A stretch of 15,242 bases of DNA from CAIJNA01 sp964516815 (GTDB lineage Bacteria > Campylobacterota > Campylobacteria > Campylobacterales > Arcobacteraceae), in assembly GCA_964516815.1 (NCBI GenBank), contig CAZEXK010000030.1, forward strand, positions 1 to 15,242, written 5' to 3'. The translations under genes and the position numbers were made by a program. The number at the start of each line of letters is the position of its first letter. Within the stretch, counting starts at the first letter, position 1. The notes beneath the pieces are model-generated. The model had not been told where the DNA came from and ran no database searches. It was given only the letters and a program-made list of their open reading frames with translations. This document shows, in pieces, positions 12,901 to 15,242 of this stretch.

Positions 12901-15242
12901 TATTGAAAATGTAATCGGAAGTAATTATGTAGATGAAACTTTAGATGAAACTGGTAAAACAATATATGAAGATATTATAATTGGGGATGCTGGAGACAAT
13001 ACTATATTTGGTTTAGCAGGAGATGATAGTTTATCTGGTGGTGCTGGTAATGATTATCTTTCAGGTGGAGATGGTGATGATAAATTAAAAGGTGGTGCTG
13101 GTAACGATGTTTTAGATGGTGGAGCAGGAAATGATACTGCTGATTATTCTGATGCAACTGAAGATTTAGTTGTTGACTTAAACAATACTACTGATGGTAG
13201 TACTACTGAAATAAGTGCGACACTTGGAAAAGATAAATTTATTTCTATTGAAGGGATTGAAACTGGAAGTGGAGATGATATATTAATAGGAAATAGTTCT
13301 GCAAATACTTTAATAGGTGGTTCAGGAGATGATACTTTATCTGGCGGTGGAGCTAGTGAAGGAGTTGATTATTTAGATGGTGGAGATGGTATTGATTTTG
13401 TAAGCTTTGCAAATGCTGATTCTGGAGTTAGTGTTGATATGAGTATTGAAGGTACACAAACTGTAAATGATACTTTAGGAGATATTAATATAAGAAATAT
13501 CGAAAATCTAGAAGGTAGCTCTCATGATGACACACTAGGTGGAGATGACTCTGATAATAAAATCATAGGAAGAGAAGGTGATGATATTTTAAGAGGAGGC
13601 GGTGGTAATGATGTTTTAATTGGTGGAGATGGAGTTGACACTGTTGATTATAGCCCTTCTGGAAACAGTAAAGATAATATTGTTAATGGAGTAGAAATTG
13701 ACTTAACAAATAGATTTCATCAAGTAAATAATGATGGTAGTGGAGCAATTGATACTATATATGATATAGAAAATATCATAGGTTCATCGTACAATGACAC
13801 TATAAAAGGAGCTAATTTAAGTTCTTTTTTGATTGATGATTTATCAGAAATAATGACTGCTAAAATAGAAGGAAATGCACAAGAAGCTGACAAATTAAAA
13901 TTAGAATTAACAATAAAGGGTGCAGATAATATAGTAAGTACAAAAGAATATATATTTACAAATGGAAGTAAGGAAGTTAAAAATGCATTGGGTGTTATAT
14001 TATTTACACTTACTGTTGCATTTACACAAGATACAAAAGCTAGTAGTATTATTGAACTAATTAACAATGATGATGACTTTTTTGCTATACAAACTACATC
14101 TGGAATATATATTGAATCAAAAGTTGCAAATGCAGATATAAGTATAGATATAACACACGAAAAAAACTCCACTAGTAATACTAATGATAATAAAACATAC
14201 AGTAATTCAGGAACATTGGATAATACCATAGAAGGTGGACAAGGTGATGATACAATTGACGGTGGTGCCGGCGATGATGTTATTTATGGGGACTTACAAG
14301 AAAATGGTATAGACGTAAGTACTAGTACAAATACTGATGAGAATATTGATGGAAATGATATTTTAAGAGGTGGAGATGGAAATGATACTATATATGGAGC
14401 AGCAGGAGATGATACTCTTTATGGAGATGCAGGAAATGATACTTTATATGGACAAGAAGGTGATGATGTTTTAGATGGTGGAGCTGGTGATGATGAATCT
14501 TATGGGGGAGATGGAGATGATACTCATAAAGGAAGCGCAGGAGATGACATTATTGATGGTGGTAAACATACTATAAATTCAAATGGACTTCAAGGTACTA
14601 CAAATGCAGCAACTAACAAAGGTGATACTGTAGATTATAGTAATTTAGATGATACAATTATAGATGATGATGATACAACTGATGCTAACACTATTTATCA
14701 TAATGGAGTAAAAGTTGATTTGAATAAAACAACAGCACAAGAAATACACAAAAATTATGGGAATGACACTATTTCTAATATAGAAAATGTAATAGGTTCA
14801 AAATTAAATGACTATATTATAGGAAATAATGTAAATAATACATTAGAAGGTAGAGATGGAAATGATTTAATATATGGTGAAGATGGAGAAGATATAGTTT
14901 TAGGTGGAAAAGGTAAAGATGAATTACATGGAGGAGCAGGAAACGATACTCTAAATGGAAATGAAGATAATGATGTTATATACGGAGGATCTGGAAATGA
15001 TAATTTATATGGAGATGAAGGTCATGATACACTTATAGGTGGATCTGGAAATGATACTCTAAATGGTGATAGCAATGGGTCAAATAATAATGATGCTAGT
15101 ATTGATGTAGCAGATTATACAGGAGCTAATAGTAAAATTACTGTAAATATGAAACATACTGTACAAGTAAGCAATGATGGTGCAGGTGGACGAGATACAT
15201 TAGTAAATATTGAAAAAGTAGTGGGCTCAAATTACAATGATA
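9989..15242 (+). CDS. Giant RTX-repeat adhesin/surface protein, type I secretion substrate (3' truncated by window)
   Basis: One open frame of at least 1751 codons runs off the window without a stop; I checked it line by line. Residues 1-100 form an N-terminal domain with VFARPGDKVNIKIKDF and GGDIIMSTPNGGSLTFVSM, reminiscent of BapA-type prefix domains. There is no Sec signal peptide, as expected for type I secretion. A Pro/Glu-rich linker follows (about 152-193). An Ig-like segment (about 245-395) holds LIIKGLPDGIEII and NGDWVIKEAVYD, the GLPxG...GxW signature of T1SS adhesin repeats. From residue 477, about ten compound modules (DYS...VDL...IENVIGS...NDTI plus GGxGxDxxx nonapeptides) bind calcium outside the cell. 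Two non-RTX inserts interrupt them (844-935 and 1278-1408). The C-terminal secretion signal must lie beyond the window. Likely role: surface adhesion or biofilm. No T1SS genes are in view. Confidence 0.92.
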   Translation, partial: MANEVKYKNGLVEIEKSPKDGESLIVFARPGDKVNIKIKDFDLDKAEIRLAGGDIIMSTPNGGSLTFVSMSLMAYDKQVPLFYTIKTGPKAITLNDILAKIDEINSIPINSVITPDDIEIIEEATLDEDSSATVTSLLGDISKAIKSSDVTIPGVTPPKRISDHPEEQEELSIPRNSDEAPAVPKGTPNPNDVEGIRPTIDIKVDIKHINLETRDPSEEEITNNDSITSDDKVLVVDGSGGTEYSNSTTINPNLSDLHLQLKGETIDYSHVKSGDYDKMIINADNSLYINKEQTSRTLTVSPSQPEGYAITELIIKGLPDGIEIINASKNSNGDWVIKEAVYDSEGELETPGYTINSTGSIDLILRYDRTLDTKFEVTIEVTSEFNMSNVSDANKDTVKEPINSNKVILGKLSFGVNIRELDKDDKNTSKFETVSGKKEHTSGYVLATNLNDNFIKTGDVDTEVIGSVVNDTIIAQGGDDTLNGNDGDDTIQGGKGDDIIDGGAHTNASDGGQSLIDAINSIAGKGDWADYSYMNEIVNDSGKGVHIDLQSGTARDIDDGTLVGNDTIKNIEHMKGSNYNDTFIGTTGNNTINGGDGIDTVDYTYVSSHGLTVDLQNNNSTHGAEDNDTLEEIENVIGSGYNDTIIGDGEVNFLEGKAGDDTFITGNGDDTVDGGEGNDTIDYSKNNGIEVELGEADTYAEVKIGETETDNIKNIQNVIGSQNDDLITGNSEANTLTGNAGDDKFSVSLGDDTIDGGEGSDTVDYSKWNEGGLSITLNESDLADFTLDGNSKVDSITNVENVIGTSKDDIIKGDTKNNTLDGSLGNDKLSGGTGENTLNGGSAVTTIEINTLVQTTVSLSSSYAITIGNTNIEFTLLEGTPYTKEEIYTQLKTLFDAKVLTGEIEEGTTLEIVDGKLVITTEKTVSINRLEMSLSGGDTVDYTDVTEGIRVDLSNTQAQDTYTNTKDTFKSIENVIGSNYVDETLDETGKTIYEDIIIGDAGDNTIFGLAGDDSLSGGAGNDYLSGGDGDDKLKGGAGNDVLDGGAGNDTADYSDATEDLVVDLNNTTDGSTTEISATLGKDKFISIEGIETGSGDDILIGNSSANTLIGGSGDDTLSGGGASEGVDYLDGGDGIDFVSFANADSGVSVDMSIEGTQTVNDTLGDINIRNIENLEGSSHDDTLGGDDSDNKIIGREGDDILRGGGGNDVLIGGDGVDTVDYSPSGNSKDNIVNGVEIDLTNRFHQVNNDGSGAIDTIYDIENIIGSSYNDTIKGANLSSFLIDDLSEIMTAKIEGNAQEADKLKLELTIKGADNIVSTKEYIFTNGSKEVKNALGVILFTLTVAFTQDTKASSIIELINNDDDFFAIQTTSGIYIESKVANADISIDITHEKNSTSNTNDNKTYSNSGTLDNTIEGGQGDDTIDGGAGDDVIYGDLQENGIDVSTSTNTDENIDGNDILRGGDGNDTIYGAAGDDTLYGDAGNDTLYGQEGDDVLDGGAGDDESYGGDGDDTHKGSAGDDIIDGGKHTINSNGLQGTTNAATNKGDTVDYSNLDDTIIDDDDTTDANTIYHNGVKVDLNKTTAQEIHKNYGNDTISNIENVIGSKLNDYIIGNNVNNTLEGRDGNDLIYGEDGEDIVLGGKGKDELHGGAGNDTLNGNEDNDVIYGGSGNDNLYGDEGHDTLIGGSGNDTLNGDSNGSNNNDASIDVADYTGANSKITVNMKHTVQVSNDGAGGRDTLVNIEKVVGSNYND
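11417..11500 (+). repeat. First RTX nonapeptide block of the adhesin
   Basis: GGDDTLNGNDGDDTIQGG and the next nine residues, ending in IIDGG, form three to four GGxGxDxxx calcium-binding nonapeptides. They mark the change from the unique N-terminal region to the repeat region at residue 477. Confidence 0.85.
11570..12519 (+). repeat. Adhesin compound modules 1-4
   Basis: Four successive copies of a unit of about 75-85 residues. Each opens with ADYS/VDYT/IDYS/VDYS, continues to a VDL-like strand (HIDLQ, TVDLQ, EVELG, SITLN) and a short acidic spacer, then reaches the IENVIGS-type motif (IEHMKGS, IENVIGS, IQNVIGS, VENVIGT) and NDTI/DDLI. One or two RTX nonapeptides close each unit. Copies are diverged at DNA level, so this is ancient duplication, not a recent tandem array. 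Confidence 0.75.
12518..12793 (+). other. Non-RTX insert domain A within the adhesin
   Basis: Residues about 844-935, between compound modules 4 and 5. There is no GGxGxD pattern. Alternating strands (YAITIGNTNIEFTLLEG) are followed by a likely helix (TKEEIYTQLKTLFDAKVL) and two more strands (TTLEIVDGKLVITT). The strand-strand-helix-strand layout with a dGxLxIT end resembles small alpha/beta domains found in flagellar-hook-like and phage tail proteins, but this is by eye only. Confidence 0.5.
12983..13141 (+). repeat. Dense RTX nonapeptide block 2
   Basis: Six consecutive nonapeptides from GDAGDNTIFG through GGAGNDYLS and GGDGDDKLK to GGAGNDTAD. This is the most regular calcium-binding parallel beta-roll stretch in the first half of the repeat region, between modules 5 and 6. 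Confidence 0.85.
13820..14212 (+). other. Non-RTX insert domain B within the adhesin
   Basis: Residues about 1278-1408, inserted right after the NDTI of compound module 8. It has a short helix (SEIMTAKIEGNAQEADKLK), several strands, a probable helix (KASSIIELINNDDDF) and a closing GIYIESK...ISIDIT pair of strands. Its end resembles that of insert A (dGkLvIT...), so the two may be diverged copies of one domain type. No known function is recognised. Confidence 0.5.
14345..14575 (+). repeat. Dense RTX nonapeptide block 3
   Basis: Seven or so nonapeptides in register, from GNDILRGGDGNDTIYG through GAAGDDTLYG, GDAGNDTLYG and GQEGDDVLDG to GSAGDDIIDGG. This is a long uninterrupted calcium beta-roll just before compound module 9. 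Confidence 0.85.
14846..15075 (+). repeat. Dense RTX nonapeptide block 4
   Basis: About seven nonapeptides, starting EGRDGNDLIYG and ending GGSGNDTLNGD, just before the truncated tenth compound module (VADYT...VNM...IEKVVGSNYND) that reaches the window end. Confidence 0.85.

Noticed and set aside
11044..14229. Several minus-strand open frames of 60-170 codons opposite the RTX gene (11044-11430, 12280-12471, 13720-14229)
   Set aside because: They are hydrophobic, Ser/Val-rich antisense shadows of the acidic, Gly/Asp-rich RTX frame. None has a ribosome binding site or a recognisable family.

Overview
This is a very A+T-rich scaffold fragment from a Gram-negative bacterium, most probably a member of the Campylobacterota close to Arcobacter. 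That assignment is inferred from base composition, weak -35 but clear TATAAT-like -10 boxes, AAGGA ribosome binding sites, and gene content: a DUF4212 plus VC_2705-type sodium:solute symporter pair, an sCache histidine kinase with an OmpR-type regulator, and a giant RTX adhesin. Two 100-base runs of N (1543-1642 and 9646-9745) join three contigs. They look like fixed-size placeholders, so gene order across them is not certain.

Contig 1 (1-1542) carries proA (proline synthesis) on the minus strand. Behind it lies a start-less relic of an L-serine ammonia-lyase gene. At the contig edge there is one copy of a sequence that looks like a CRISPR repeat.

Contig 2 (1643-9645) is almost entirely minus strand. 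In order of transcription: xth (ExoA-type exonuclease III/AP endonuclease, TTG start); a 66-aa conserved-looking protein with a strong terminator; a tight three-gene cluster of radical SAM protein, Cache histidine kinase and response regulator; then, from its own promoter, the DUF4212 small subunit and the large symporter, ended by a terminator; then a CPXCG cysteine-rich mini-protein and an atypical ADP-ribosylglycohydrolase-family protein. At the right edge a plus-strand gene starts (SD plus ATG at 9584) and is lost in the gap. The kinase/regulator next to the symporter suggests, but does not prove, that a small carboxylate is sensed and its uptake controlled.

Contig 3 (9746-15242) holds a regulatory region with a perfect 20-bp palindrome and an extended -10 promoter. 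It is followed by one uninterrupted plus-strand reading frame from 9989 to the window end (at least 1751 codons, no stop). This encodes a giant type-I-secreted RTX protein: about 476 residues of N-terminal non-RTX domains, then roughly ten copies of a compound module (DYS...VDL...IENVIGS...NDTI followed by GGxGxDxxx nonapeptides), interrupted by two non-RTX insert domains. The secretion machinery is not in the window.

I see no complete undescribed system. The items best worth following are the adhesin's N-terminal and insert domains, the possible CRISPR array lost in the first gap, and the radical SAM/two-component/symporter neighbourhood.
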